Part shown: piece after piece, positions 38,041 to 50,422 of the stretch
How positions within the stretch are numbered: position 1 is the first letter of the stretch
Layout: every line of letters begins with the position of its first letter
Assembly: GCF_030463565.1 (NCBI RefSeq)
Contig: NC_134654.1
Coordinates: 18,367,702 to 18,431,701, forward strand
Direction of reading: 5' to 3'
Source of the DNA: Pelecanus crispus
Taxonomy: Eukaryota; Chordata; Aves; Pelecaniformes; Pelecanidae
Length of the DNA: 64,000 nucleotides
Position numbers and translations under genes: made by a program
Notes under the pieces: generated by a model
What the model was told of the DNA's origin: nothing
What the model saw: only the letters and a program-made list of their open reading frames with translations
Database searches by the model: none

Positions 38041-41000
38041 TTTAAACGGGAACTTCCTGTGAAATGTGGGCATATTTTTCAAGGACCTTTCCCAGTGGTA
38101 CCATATCATTGGAGATGTTCTACCATTAAAGTCATCATTACTGACTGATCAAACAAAACACACTCCCACCTTAAGCCTAGCCAAAGTACCACCTTCCCTT
38201 GGTGAAGGTGGTGTTGGAAAACAAGACCACCGTCACCAAACCCCTTAAATGGGAGGTTCAAAAGGGCTGATCCAAGGGTGAGGATCACCTCCATGATACC
38301 ATCCAGAAAACAGAATCACCTGACATATCTCTAGAGCAATTAGATCCCAAAAGGAAGTGATTTGTTAACGTTGTGGGTCCATCTCTTTTGTGAGGAGCCC
38401 AGACATCTGGCAGAAGCACGAGGTGCTGGTGGTGGCCGGCTCCATCCCCATTGCCAGCCAGCAGTGAGCTGTGCTCATTGAAACACCGACCGCGATTCTC
38501 ATGCAAATGGCCGGACGGCAAGAACAGATGTGAAACATTTGGTTCTGTTCTTGTTGGCTTGTAAAGAAATAATGCGACTGGAAGGGGGGAAGAAAGGGGC
38601 CAAGCAGGGTGCGGGGGGAGAAAGTTTATAACAATGGATCTCCCTTGGTGGCCCGAAGCGATGGAGTTTATGTCAGGCTGTGCCAAATTCGTATCTCTAA
38701 GTGAATGGGACTAGCCCTGTCAGGCTTTGAGGTAGGGGCAATACACAAATATTATAAATACAGGGAAGTGTAGAAGCTGTGTCATGTCCAGTGTGGAGCC
38801 ATCAATCATCTCCTCCCCATCCTGAGTTTATAAAGTGGTTTCTGATGGTACTTAGACAGTTTACGCCAGCCGTGTGGATTGGCTGGAAAAGCTGACTGCA
38901 TGCTCCAACTATGTCGCGTTTACTCTCAAGGAGCTCCGGTGATGAGGTGCCCTGGCAGGTTTTGTTAATATTAGCAGACGGAAAGAAAAAAAAATCCATC
39001 ACCGCAAAGAAACAGGCAAGCCGAAAGCACAACCCATGGTCCAACTGAGCCCAGGCTGGAAGGAGCATGTCTGTCAACTCCCTCCCCACAGACTTGTTCA
39101 GCGCACGGGATGGGGATACGGGGCCAGTGGGAGGAGAAATCTGGTAGTGACACAGATGCATGGTGATGCTCTGTCTTCTCTGCGGTTTTTCATCATTCCT
39201 CTGGAACTACAGAGTTACTGTTGTCTGTTGGCATGGGATGCCCGTCCAGACATAGATATGTCTTCAAAAATGTGTGAGGCCCTTTTGCTGTGGACATCCA
39301 TGCAGAAAAACCTATGAAAACACACAGCCTTCAGTGAAAAATATGTATGACATGCAGATGCATAGAGCTTGCACGTTGCAAACATGCACATGCTCCCCAC
39401 AACCTTATGCATGCCCATACCTCCATCTGCTCTCCTGTGCATGCATGCAACGCAAATGCTTATACACAGACAAGAGCATCCCTTTGCATACACACACATA
39501 CTGGATCCTGAGCTCGACTTTTCCCTTTATCTATCTGGATACCTCTGAGCTGGGACACAAACTTACAAAATGAAGGGGAACCCCAAGCCTGAGCTTTTCC
39601 TGCCTGCAGTAGTGACTGAGCCCTCCCAGCATATCGCTGCAGATGTCTCTCACAGTTCCCAGGACAGAAGGAAAGGTTCATGGCTGAACATGGAGGCCAA
39701 GAAGGCACTAGAGAGAGTGGGAAGCTGGGGGAGCTGGGGGGCTGAGAAATGGCAGATCTGGTTAGTGCAAGGCAGATGTGGAGGCCAAGAAGAGCTGTTG
39801 TTGGTTATCAACATGTTCCGACTAACCTCACCTTGTCACAGCTCTCTTCCCTGTGTAGAAGAGGTGACCACATCTCCCTGGGCTTGTCCAACTGAGGCTG
39901 GTCGGGTGGACCTGTCTAATATCCACCTAATCCCACCACTTCTCTTAGCCAAACCTCACATGCAGCTGCATTGAGGAAAAGGTGTCTGCTTATGTTTCAT
40001 GAAGCGTTAAAGATCATGTTTTGAAACAGCAGAGCTGACGACTGCTTATGCAGCTCAGTAATTACACACTTGGTGCCATGCTGTACATGCAAACTAGGCC
40101 TAAAATGACAGCGGGATGTTGTGCTCCCAAGTTCTCAAAAGCTCAGTCATGGGATTGCCTCCAAAACCCTCCAGCGCCTGGGATGCGCTTGCTGGCTGGG
40201 CACTCCCCGGGGGAGCTGGCTCTTGGGGTCATGAGTTGCACCCTGCTCCGGTGGTATCCAGACCTCATCCCAGCAGGGCGATGGGCTTATCCTCGAGCTG
40301 GTGTGCAGACGTGAATCTCTGTAAACACCCCGGTGCACACTGGCAGGTGGGTGCGGACACAACAGGGCAGGTTTCTCCCCCAGGATTTTTCTGGTGGGTT
40401 TAGCGTGGGAGTGGCCATTGCTCGGCCATCGTGCAGCCCTATCTTGAAGCCTCAGCGAGTTACCCAGGCGTGACTTCACCCGCCGCTGAAGCACAGCCAT
40501 CTCAGAGCTGGCAGTGTTTTTTAGCATTGCCTAGCAGGAGCGCGGGCTGTCTGAGGATGGGATGCTAAGAATACAGTATTCAGCCTAAACTCCTGGGGTG
40601 ATGCAAGCAGGCCAAATTTCCCATACAAGGCAGGAATGTGTGTCTCTCGTTCCCCCTTCCAGCAGGAACTAATGCTATGTTACTGCTTTGCTTCCTTTTA
40701 AAGTGCTCTCTTCAGCCCAGCAAAGCCAATAAGCAGAGCTGTCACCAGCTCTGCTCAGCCAGGACAGAGCGGGAGTGGCAGCTCAGGGTCTCCCGGAGAG
40801 GGAGGCAAAGCTCGTGCCCTTTCCTCGGCAGCCACTGGGGATTTGCTGGCTCTGAGACTGGTTTGCTGGGGGTACACTATTGCCCCTCTCTGCCTGGTAC
40901 TGCTGGTTACACAGTAGGGCTCAGTGTTTTCTGGGTATTACAAATGCCCCAGGAGCATTGCGGGGCTCTGGGCTCAGGTTCTGTTTCTGGATCAGTCATT

Positions 41001-42485
41001 TCCAGCTGTGGTTTCAGCCCTCCTGAGGAGGGGAGATGGAATATTTCAAAGGGATCACATGGAAAGAGCAAGCCGTGAGGCTCAAATTGGTGCCTCCCCT
41101 TTCAACCCCCACTTGTACCATCACTGTACAAAGGACAAGTTATCCCTTAACACCTGCTGTGAAGGGAGAAGCTCATGGGCTTTACAGCCAGCCCCTCATC
41201 AGTGGGCCTCTGGCTCTTCTGTCCAGCACTCCTGCCCTGTCCCAGCCCTTCGGGAGCCCGATTTAGCCCTCGATGCTCTCCAGGTGTTGCTTGATATCCA
41301 ATAAAGTTAATGAAAAGACTGCCCTTAACTTTCAGAGCCCCTTGGTTAAGCTTTTGGAGAGAGCCAAGGCTTTGTACGCTCTCTCATGAGGACCAAAGTG
41401 AACCAGGGTGTGAGCATGGGCAGCTCCCATCTCCACTTAGGGTAAGCCTTGTCTCCAGTCTGGTCCTTGGGGTCATTTTCTCCAGCTGGCATGTCCATCC
41501 TGGACTGGGAAAACCTTACTAAGTATAACTTCATCAAAGCCAACCCTCCTTCACAAAACACACCACTTTCCCCAAAAGCATATTTTTAACAGAAAAAAAA
41601 AAGTTTTGTCAACAGTTTGAAACCAGCCTTCCCTGTGTGTTTAATATAGAACCATAAATGCAGATTTAGGGTTTAATTTTCCCTGGATTGTTTTCATTGT
41701 CTGGCTTGGCATTTTTTTAAAAAGTAGAGAATAATATGAAAAAGCACAAAAGGCCTGGAAGGTATTTATCGTTGTTCCAACCCATAGCCAGTCACAACTG
41801 TATCAAACCCAGCACAATGAAGCACGCAGGTCACAAATAAAACGAGACACAAACAAAGGTAATAAAAGAGACAAGTATCTGTTTCAAAAGCACTGGAAGA
41901 GCAGCAGGAGTGTAACTACTTCATGTTCCAGCTAATATAGCTGTCTGGAGTGATCTTCAGAAAGCTATACCAGGGAGCAGTTTATGGGTTTCCCTTGGAG
42001 AGCTCTTGTAAATATTTGCCTGCAGTGGCTGAGGACCATTGGGAATGCTGGGGTTTGCCAGCCCATCATCATTTCGGTTTGCCAGCCCAGCTAACAACAC
42101 ACCCGCTGCTTGGGGTGTCCGTATAGCGCACCCTGCACCACGGGCGGTAGACTTGGACGTGTAGACAGGGCATCACGCCGTTATTCTCAGGACATGCCTG
42201 ATGCTGGGTTACTCCGACAGTGATTTTTCCATGGATGAGAGCTGCTGACAGGTAAGTGTGCTTGGGTGTAACAGCTCACTGCAGGCATGCAACTCTCCTG
42301 TGTGCAGATTTGTACTGAGTACAGCGTATCCCCATCTCTGCTGCCTGTCCCAGCTCTCCAGGTGGAAATCCATCACTTTCCCCAGTCCCTTGCTACCTGG
42401 GGAGGGGTGGGTGTCATTTGAGCCAACACAGAATGACATAATGCCTTTCCCCATCTGATAAAAGCCAAGATGAGAACTGGGCTCA

Positions 42486-42604
42486 GCACCCAGACCCCTC
42501 AATGTAGCACCTAGACCTCTCAGTGTAGTTCTCAGACCCCTCAGTGTAGCACCCAGAGCCCTCACTGTTGCTCCCAGACCCCTCAGTGTAGCTCCCAGAC
42601 CTCC
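42486..42604. repeat. 21-bp minisatellite, about 5.7 units
   Basis: The unit GCACCCAGACCCCTCAGTGTA repeats at 42486, 42507, 42528, 42549, 42570 and 42591, with one to five changes per copy and a partial last copy. A 21-bp unit keeps frame, so the minus strand reads as a Leu-Gly-Ala-Thr-Leu-Arg-type peptide repeat. This is a by-product of the period and not evidence of a protein. Confidence 0.95.
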
Positions 42605-42789
42605 CCATGCACTTGCTTTTCAGGCTCACAGCCTTTTGCAGCCAAGCCACCCCCACCATGGCCCCACAGTACCAGCCTGCCTGGTGTAAAGGGGCCCTTG
42701 CTTGCTCTTGGGGTGCACTAGCGGGGCTGCAGCCATTATCATGGTGCAAACAGCCATCCTTATGTGGACAGGATGGGTGGTTGCTTGCC

Positions 42790-42828
42790 TGTGGGGTACG
42801 TTGCCTGTGACTGGCAACATACCCCACA
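42790..42828. repeat. Near-perfect 16-bp inverted repeat with 7-nt loop
   Basis: The left arm TGTGGGGTACGTTGCC (42790-42805) and right arm GGCAACATACCCCACA (42813-42828) are reverse complements with one mismatch, which becomes a G-U wobble if the minus strand is transcribed. The loop is TGTGACT. The stem is short for a microRNA precursor and hardly extends beyond the arms. No terminator role is expected in a vertebrate. Confidence 0.9.
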
Positions 42829-45800
42829 TGCCTTGTGTGTTTCAGATGGCTGAGTTGTCTAACAGATGCAGTGCCAGTCCCCTGAGGATGCTAGTTGCAG
42901 TAAGTGCCACTAGCTGAAGTCCATGGGGCTGTTCCTCTGCTGGACCTACCCGTGGATGAGCACCAGAGGTGGGCTCGGTGCACCAGCGAGGCCCCTGCTC
43001 CCTTCATGGGCTGCAAAAGGAGCTGGGGTGAGCAGGGACCCAACTGAGCATCTCAGCAAAGTGCCAAGGCCATCAAATTTGCCCTGCCTCACTCTGCTGT
43101 CTCCCAGCCTGTTCCACCATCACAGCAGCCTGAAGCAGTGGTAGGCCACTGAAAACTCAACTGGGAGCTGTGGCTTCAGTAAACAGGGGAGAGGCATGAT
43201 CTGTCCTGCTGGCCCTGGAGGGTCTGTAGCCCACTCCAGTCTTTGGGAAACACTGATGCAGCTGCTTTCATGGGAGGCTGAGCCGTTAATGAGCTGCAGA
43301 GGCCTTTCAGATAAATCATCAGCCCGTATATCTTGGGGAAGGACAAACAGGGGTCGTTTAAATGTCAGCCCTTTTGCTCCCTAGATTATATTGCACATGA
43401 CGAACCGCCCGCTCCAGGCCATGCTCTCCCCTCCTTTATGGCAGAGACATCACCCTGAGTGTGATGGCTGCATTGGGAAGGGCAGGTCCAGCAATCAGGA
43501 CCCTGCCTGCAGCAGCTGGGGAGCTCCCGTCAGGGCTCTGAATCCCATTCAGTCTCCTCCTCTCACTGGTTCTTATTAATTCATGCTCCCAATCTGAGGC
43601 CTCCCAGATGTCCTCACATCTTGTGCCAGCTCTCTAATCAAGTTGGTATGTTCTCCATCCCCGCTGGGCGGGAGGTATCAGATACAAGATGGACAGCGTG
43701 CCATGCCCAGATATCAGGTACAGAGACACGTTGCCTCCTGCCTCATCCAAAGCAGGACTAAGATTTCATCTGCTTTCTTCTCATAGGTCTGTTTGCTTTC
43801 TGGGTGCAGGCATTGCATATTGTGCAACAGGCCAATTCATTTTGTCAGGTTAAGTGAGTGCAGGCTGAAAATACTCCCTCAAAACTTTTTTTCTTTTTTT
43901 TTTTTTTCCTGGTCTACATGATACTTCCTGTGGATACCCTTGTCCTTCCAAAAAACATTAATATTAAAACCAAAAGAAAAATCCCATCCCTACATTTTTA
44001 GTGTCTATGGCTCAATATTTCAGGGTACCTTTTCAACAAAACCCCCATCACTAGAGATGCTGCTCAGCTCTCCAACACATGTCCAGCACCTGCCCCTACC
44101 TGCTCGGCCCCCGCGGTGATGCTCCGTGGGGATGCAACTTCCATTCCCAGTGCTCACATGGCTCCACCGCTGCCCTGCACTCTTGGCATGTGCTGCGCCT
44201 AATGAGGGTTCTGCAGGTCCCGTAAGAGAAAGCCCACAGTTCCTTTTTTAATAATAGCGGAGCATTTGGCTGGGACCTCGCTGCGCCAGGCTCTGTATGT
44301 CCACACATACTCTGCCCCAAAAAGCTTGGGGGAGCCAGCACCCACCCAGGAGCCAGAGAGCGCCAGGATGAGGCCAGCAGCCACGGTCCTCCTGCCACCG
44401 CTGCCAGCCTGGGGCTGGGGACATCCCAGGGCTGCCCAGGCGACAGCAGCGGCTCATCCCTGGCACCGCACTCCTGCTCCGGGGCACTTCCCACCAGCCT
44501 TCCCCACGCCACACCTCGCTGGCTGCCGGTCCCGCCAGCTCTCGAGGACAATGCATGTCCCTACAATCCGAAGGCAAAAAGTCCTTGAACTTTCTGTGTG
44601 ATTTCAAGGGGGGGAAAGCCCTGGAGATTACCGAGATCAATAGAGGATTTGGGTAAAACAGGAGCCGCCATTGACTCCTCCCTCTCCTCTGGGCTCTTAG
44701 ATCCTCGGCTGCTGCTGGCCTGTCCCCATTAGCTATTGTTCCTATTCATTTTAGATGAAGGGGCTTTTGTTATAGGAGCCCATGCGGGGTCACATCGCCC
44801 CTCGGTTATCAATCTGTTTCCCTCTCCTCTGTCCCATACTCCATCTCCCCGGTACAATGGGATGTTTTCTTCGGCAGCAGCTTCCTGACAGGCAGCGGTT
44901 CCCTTTGCCTTCAGACCTTATAATCACTTGTTAAGCTGCGCTAGCCTCGGGCTCCCCAGTCCCTTTTCCACCATACTCCCAGTTTAACCCCTGATCCCAT
45001 CTCCACTACGGGTCACCGGGAAAGGGGAAAAAATACTGCCGTCCCAGTGGGGCTGGCGCAGGCTGTGCATGCATGAGGCATCCGAGCTGGACGTCTTCCA
45101 CTTTCCCAATTGTATGGGAGCACCTGGAAACATCAGATGGTGGAAGCAAAGTCTTCAGCTCTTGTTTGCCAAAACGACAGAGGATTTGGGTTGCAGACTC
45201 TCTTGCCAAAGGGCTGTCCTGGTAAGCAGGTCTGTTTCCTTCAGTCACCCGTGAAGGGACTCCAAAAGAAGGGCAGCGCAAAACAGCCCATTTGGAATAG
45301 GAAACCTTGCTAATGGGATGCTGCTGGCAGTGGAGGGGGATTTTGGCATCAGCCGTGCTGGGAGAAGAGCCCCGTGTGCTCTCAGAAGTAGCACCAGAAA
45401 CGACTTATGCAGTGGAGCATTCCTCGGGGGGGTGGGGGGGTGGGGAGGCAGGAGGGGAGCAAGCAATAAAATAATAAATAGATAAAAGGAGAAAGGAACA
45501 ACCGAGCAAAGTAAGGAACGAGTGCAAACAGGACCATGGAGGAGAGCCTGCCAGGACCATCCCCAGGCTGAGCCCACGCCAGCTGCGGGGCCGGTGCCAG
45601 GGAGCCGTGAGTCACGGGCACGATGCAGAGCCCTGCGAGCTGGGCTGGCCGCGCTCACCTCCGCCCTGCCAGCCCACCGGGTGATCGCATGCCCACGCAC
45701 TCATCACGGCATGCAGAGCTCCCCTGGACCCTGGGGGATCCCTGCGTCCCGAGGCACCCCACTGCTGCCGGGGTTCAGGAAAGGCACGCTGGTGTCTGTG

Positions 45801-46774
45801 ATGGGGTGTAGTGAAAGGCTTTGAAATAGGTAGATCATCAACGCAGCAAAAATTTAAGGGGAAAAGAAAGAGGCTGTACTGAAAATGTTAAGTCAGTTGT
45901 GTAAGAGGCTGAGTAAAATGGAAATCACCTTTTGCTCCAAGCCTCTAAGTCATTAAAAAAAAAAAACCCAACACGTTATCCCTGAGAATGGTTATTTTTG
46001 CATTAGGGCTAAAACAGATAAGAGGCGTAAATTCTCAGAACTGGATGTCATGACATCAGCCACCCAATTTTTCTGGCTTTATAGTACAGCATTCACCAAA
46101 TGGCCTTTGTACCGAGAGAACCTCATCTAAAAATAAGGACAAAACCAGCCTGCTAATAAACCTCTATGGAATGTCATGTTTGCAGATGTACGAGCAGAGT
46201 CTGAAGCAATATGGGGTACAGAGGGGTGAAACTATTCAGTATTTTATTTCCCTGTATTGCCCTTTCTACCAGGTAAGACACCTTCCTCCTTGGAGAGCTG
46301 TTGCTGTCTGCCAGAGCCACCAGTGCTTTCAGCCCCAGCAGGCAGAAAAGATGAGTCAGGTTCTGAAAAAAATCACAAGATTGCCTTAAATATCGTAAGG
46401 CTGTTTTAAATACAGATACATTTGGCTTATTGCTTTCTAGACACTGAAACTTTTTAAACACACTTTGGTCATATTTTCCCTAGGCAACTAGTGACTTCTT
46501 AAAGGAAAGCTGAGATTCTCACCAATATTTCCAGGAAAAAAGCAGCAAACATGAGTCCTGCGAAACAATCACAGCAGATACACATACACTGTCCCTCTGC
46601 ACTCTTTCCCACCAATTTCACTTCTCTTTTCTTGTTTCCTCTGCTTGAAATGACCATTTATTCAAACAGAAAATGTAGCATTGTCATAAGCGTCTAGCAA
46701 AAAAGTATCATAATAACCAGCATAAAGAAGTCAAACCACTTTGCATTGATCGCACTCCTTCTACAGGGCCCACT
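42829..46774. other. Non-coding DNA with GC-rich patches
   Basis: No gene is recognised. The part from 44100 to 45800 is GC-rich, with some CpG clustering around 45590-45700 but no visible exon. The block 44640-44830 contains SOX-like words (CTATTGTTC, CTTTTGTTATAG) and reads like possible conserved regulatory DNA. It is unproven. Confidence 0.45.
45426..45457 (+). repeat. Strong G-quadruplex motif
   Basis: G7-T-G7-T-G4 followed by AGGCAGGA and G4 gives at least four G-tracts with one-base loops on the plus strand. This is the arrangement expected to form a very stable quadruplex. Confidence 0.8.
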
Positions 46775-46940
46775 CCAAAGCCCATTGATGTCAGCAAAGT
46801 CTTTTCATTGACTTCAATGAGCTTTGGATCACAGCGCAGATTTATAAAGGCATTTAGGTTCCTAATGATGTAAGTAGTTGCCTAGAGGTGTTAGGGGCCT
46901 AACCTGCTTATAGCCTTTTGTAAATCACACCAGGCATCTA
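46775..46940. repeat. Relic of an ancient palindromic amniote repeat
   Basis: Two 19-bp arms (46775-46793 and 46809-46827) are reverse complements at 17 of 19 positions around a 15-nt loop. The words CATTGACTTCAATG, GCATTTAGGTTCCTAA and GTTAGGGGCCTAAC are typical of old palindromic DNA-transposon-like repeats that are common in turtles and crocodilians. The family match is by recall only. Confidence 0.5.
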
Positions 46941-47264
46941 CTTACATGTTGAAGCATTGAAATACCTGAAATGCTATGGTATCCTGAAGTCACCAAACAT
47001 ACCGAGCTGGAATTGCACTCACTAATTTTAGATAAAGTGATCTGGCTCCATTGCAGTTGGGGTGGGCATGGACTTAGAAATCCGTATATTCAAGATAAGT
47101 GTCTTTGTTAGAGAGGGAAAATGTCATAAAGTTGGGAGAAGATCTAATAGAATAATTCATTGCAAATAACATTTGTTATTAATTTTGGCCTGTTTACTAT
47201 TTGGAAACACATTTTTATTAGCCAGCCAGCTCTGCAGATGGCTGATTATTATTCATTGCCATTT

Positions 47265-47282
47265 CCCCCCCCCCCCCCCCCC
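47265..47282. repeat. C18 homopolymer
   Basis: An uninterrupted run of C. On the minus strand it is a G18 tract with quadruplex potential. Confidence 0.95.
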
Positions 47283-47364
47283 TTTTCATTTAATAATTTG
47301 TGGATACACCAGCTTTATTTCCAAGTAGCTGGAGTTTAATTCCTCAGCTAGGTCCACACCAAAC

Positions 47365-47382
47365 GGGGAGGGGGGGTGGGGG
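47365..47382 (+). repeat. G-rich tract, quadruplex-capable
   Basis: G4-A-G7-T-G5, with enough guanines for four tracts of three. It lies about 80 bp from the C18 run and about 1.6 kb upstream of the HS3ST3A1 start codon. Confidence 0.7.
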
Positions 47383-47730
47383 AATCTAAGTCAAGTGTTT
47401 CATGTGCAAGTTTGTTTAAAAATTCTATAATCTATGACAAACATTTCAAATTAAAAGGACATTCCCACAGGCAATGAAATAATGAAGCCCTTAGAATCAG
47501 GCAGCCGAGGCATGAAGCTGATAGCTATTTCCACATTTTATGTACTCTCAAAGGAGAAGAGCAAATTCTGAGAGCAATATCGTGTTGTGTTTGTAGATAT
47601 TTCTTACCAACTGCAGGCCAGATTCTGCAGCCAGCCTATGGGTAATGTGTTCAAGTGAGTGGGGAAAAGTCTGATTTCAGGTCTTTCTGTGCTGTATTCA
47701 GGACAGTGCTTAGTGCAACTGTTGGCTGTA

Positions 47731-47822
47731 ATCCTGCAAGTATATTTTACACGCATGTCAGTGGTTTCACCGATTTGAAGGGGGACTATTCATCCATGTA
47801 AAGGTATTTGTGTATGTAGGGG
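47731..47822. repeat. Second relic of an ancient palindromic repeat
   Basis: The words ATCCTGCAAGTATATTTTAC, AGTGGTTTCACCGATTTGAA and GACTATTCATCCATGTAAAG, ending in GTATGTAGG, form a decayed palindrome. They resemble the 'atcctgcaa…acttacac…cattgatttcaatggg…' type of ancient amniote repeat. The identification is from memory, and the arms are too diverged for a confident family name. Confidence 0.45.
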
Positions 47823-48147
47823 TGGATATGATCATTGGGCAAATCAGGAATTTGTGCCTAGGTACCAGAGGGATGGGGGGTGCGGAGCGGGGGTAGTTCA
47901 AAAATTGGAGTGGACGGACAGAAAGGCGGATAGAGTGCGGTCAGACGGACATCACGGTCTCATCACACTGCACACGCTTAACGGAAAAGTCCTGCGGAGT
48001 TCGGCTGACAAACGAGCCTGCCTGCGGGCAGCAGGGTGGATCTCCTCCCGCAGCGCCAGCGGGCGGCTGGAAACCAGCTCAGCTCTAGAGAAAAGCTGTG
48101 GAGACCCGAGACCTCCTCCCTGCCCCACGGGACATCCCAGCACCCTG

Positions 48148-48509
48148 CGGGACAGCCTCCTGGGCAGCCCCGCACCCCTCAACCCCCCCCGGGACAGCCT
48201 CCCGGGCACCCCTCAACCCCCCCGGGACAGCCTCCCGGGCACCCCCGCACTCCTCTACCCCCCCGGGACAGCCTCCCGGGCACCCCTCTACCCCTCCGGG
48301 ACAGCCTCCCGAGCACCCCTCTACCCCCCGGGACAGCCTCCCGGGCAGCCCCGCACTCCTCTACCGGCCGGGACAGCCTCCCGGGCACCCCCGCACTCCT
48401 CTACCCCCCCGGGACAGCCTCCCGGGCACCCCTCAGCCCCCCCGGGACAGCCTCCCGGGCACCCCTCAGCCCCCCCGGGACAGCCTCCCGGGCACCCCCG
48501 CGCCCCGCT
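48148..48509. repeat. Ten-unit GC-rich minisatellite upstream of HS3ST3A1
   Basis: GGGACAGCCTCC recurs at 48149, 48191, 48224, 48265, 48298, 48330, 48370, 48411, 48444 and 48477, followed by CGGGCACCCC-type sequence and C runs. Unit lengths fall into two classes, 32-33 bp and 40-42 bp. The longer class has an extra CCGCACTC-like octamer. All three plus frames are open through the repeat and give Pro-Gly-rich nonsense peptides. The complementary strand carries regular G-runs. It ends about 110 bp before the CCAAT/GC-box cluster. Confidence 0.95.
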
Positions 48510-48599
48510 CCGCCCGAAGTCGCTCGGCAGCGGCTTCCCCGCGGGGGCCGCGCCGCCACCCTCGCCCCGCGGCGCTGCCGGGGCCGGCCCGGGGGCGGC

Positions 48600-48704
48600 T
48601 CTACCCCCCGCCCCCGCCGCGCCATTGGCCCGCCCCGCCCGCGCGCCCCGCCCCGCGCCCGGCGATGTCTCCGCCGAAGTTTGCCGCGGCGGGCGCTGCA
48701 CGTG
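48600..48704 (+). promoter_or_regulatory. Probable HS3ST3A1 core promoter
   Basis: Several GC boxes (CCCCGCCC, CCGCCCCGCCC; Sp1 type) flank an inverted CCAAT box, ATTGG at 48624-48628 (NF-Y type), with no TATA box nearby. This is the usual layout of a CpG-island promoter. A CACGTG E-box lies at 48699-48704. A transcription start somewhere about 48650-48750 would give a leader of roughly 230-330 bases, but no start site can be fixed from sequence alone. Confidence 0.5.
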
Positions 48705-48835
48705 GGAGCCTCGTGCCGAGCCCCCAGCACCGGCGGGCGCCCGGCCCCGCTCCCCCGCCCGGCCCCGGAGCGGCAGCGGGGGCGGCGGCGGCTCCCCCCC
48801 CCGCCCCGCCCCGCCCGCGGGGGATGCCCCCCTGA
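48665..48835 (+). other. Upstream open reading frame 1 (56 codons)
   Basis: An ATG at 48665 in moderate context (G at -3, T at +4) opens a 56-codon Ala/Pro-rich frame ending with TGA at 48833-48835. A nested ATG at 48824 shares that stop. It is in the leader only if transcription starts upstream of 48665. It is more likely a regulatory uORF or chance than a functional peptide. Confidence 0.35.

Positions 48836-50422
<1,587 letters not shown>

Larger units (their letters stand above)
31707..42485. other. Non-coding interval, no gene seen
   Basis: No coding exon is recognised. Many overlapping short frames at 35000-37000 reflect balanced GC content, not genes. Small simple repeats occur (GT tract at 33678-33694, TTTG tract at 38022-38040). 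The block 32860-32970, with clustered ATTATTGACAGCAA and TAATATGTAAATTCA words, looks like a possible conserved non-coding element but is unproven. A weak MIR-like patch may lie near 33420-33450. Confidence 0.5.
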
